DNA from: Sorex araneus
Taxonomy: Eukaryota > Chordata > Mammalia > Eulipotyphla > Soricidae
Direction of reading: 5' to 3'
Assembly: GCF_027595985.1 (NCBI RefSeq)
Contig: NC_073306.1
Span: 82,695,599-82,759,598 of the forward strand
DNA length: 64,000 bases
Positions within the stretch are counted from its first letter, which is position 1, and every line of letters starts with the position of its first letter. Under the pieces are notes generated by a model. It was not told the DNA's origin and did no database searches. It saw nothing but the letters and a program-made list of their open reading frames with translations. This document shows, piece by piece, positions 63,149-64,000 of the stretch. Position numbers and translations under genes: made by a program.

Positions 63149-63406
63149 CAAAATTGGGAGAGGAAAATGTATGGGAAGCTGAGGTGCCTAAAATCAAACA
63201 GAAGGAATAAAAGATGCCATATTCTCTCTCCATGGTGCCTAGTGACCATTTATTAAGGACCAAGGCAGAGAATGAAGCTTTGAGACAAAGATCAAAAATC
63301 CTGATTGGCATGGGGACAAGTAATTAAATGAGCTGCAGAGCAGCACAAAGAAGATACCCTAGAACAATGACACTAAAATGTTTACTGTCTGGCCCAGAAA
63401 TTTGTG

Positions 63407-63410
<4 letters not shown>

Positions 63411-63444
<34 letters not shown>

Positions 63445-63462
63445 TGTGTGTGTGTGTGTGTA
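63411..63462. repeat. (TG)n microsatellite
   Basis: Two TG runs with one TATG interruption. Confidence 0.95.
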
Positions 63463-63765
63463 TAAACATTCAGGCACATGTACTGGGTGTTTCAGGAGAG
63501 GGAAAATGCCCACTCTCTACACGCAGGGAGTATTCTCATAGTGTACAGAATCCTTCATCTACATTGGGATCGATGTTGGGAGGAAAGTAGCTGAAGGTGT
63601 TTTGTAGGGTAAGCAAGAGGGTTCTGATACCTCAGGACAAAGTGATCTTGAGTTCATGAAAGGGATATACTATATTCATTTCCACTCAGACTTGGTTGGA
63701 CTCTGAGTAAAGTTAACCTTTCGATACATCAATTCTCAAGAACTCCCTCCCTTAAAAAAAAGTTA

Positions 63766-63880
63766 GGGACTGGAGAAATGACCCAAAGGGTTACAGTACA
63801 TGCAAAGCATACGGAGAACCTGAATCTGATTTCCAGTTCCACTCTTCTGAGCAGTGCCTGCAATGCTCCTTCCCAACCCC
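63766..63880 (+). repeat. SINE-like fragment, old
   Basis: 'gggactggagaaatgaccca', 'acatgcaaagcatacgg' and 'tgatttccagttcca' weakly echo the SINE head and middle. Confidence 0.4.
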
Positions 63881-64000
63881 AACTTCTTTTTAAATTCTGT
63901 CATCAATACCTTTCTGACTCTTACTAACCCCAATGACAACAGGCGGCATCTCAATTCCATTATACCTACAACATCAATTCCAGCATCGCACATTTATTCG

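Overview
The window is mammalian genomic DNA, almost certainly from a shrew (Soricidae, Sorex-like). It has GT-AG introns, LINE-1 3' ends and old MIR/L2 relics. Above all it has dozens of copies of a tRNA-headed SINE of the type I associate with Sorex. The species call rests on recognising that SINE, not on a database search. No bacterial, phage, CRISPR or rRNA features are present.

One protein gene is resolved, on the minus strand: KIRREL1 (NEPH1), an immunoglobulin-superfamily adhesion protein of the kidney slit diaphragm. All coding exons except the first lie here, from exon 2 (22088-22237) down to exon 15 (stop codon 5387-5389). Every junction is GT-AG and every phase matches. The 14 exons give 2222 coding bases, or 739 complete residues plus a split first codon. 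That is the expected 757-residue protein minus a signal-peptide exon of about 17 codons, which should lie beyond position 64000. Five Ig domains are each encoded by an exon pair (2+3, 4+5, 6+7, 8+9, 10+11). Exon 12 carries the membrane segment and exons 13-15 the tyrosine-rich tail ending in Thr-His-Val.

Layout: 1-5386 is the 3' UTR plus possible downstream flank, with three AATAAA signals on the minus strand. 5387-22237 holds the exons. 22238-64000 is part of a very large intron 1 with no recognisable exon. It is filled with SINEs, three 3' ends of LINE-1, a solo endogenous-retrovirus LTR, a probable older LTR, MIR/L2/L3 relics and simple repeats. A few AT-rich unique blocks look like conserved non-coding sequence but cannot be proven here.

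The most interesting signals concern how repeats have remodelled the gene. (1) A SINE inserted at the exon 2 splice donor copied the donor as its target-site duplication, leaving two near-identical donors 175 bases apart. (2) A ~330 bp piece of intron 8 has been copied into the middle of a pre-existing SINE in intron 11, at about 95% identity, and the broken SINE polarises the event. (3) The acceptor of the transmembrane exon uses a pure 22-base T run. (4) A 31-unit CA repeat lies 32 bases after the exon 3 donor. (5) A 590 bp solo LTR with a perfect 6 bp target duplication lies in intron 1. Residue numbers below use the 757-residue KIRREL1 numbering and assume a normal exon 1.
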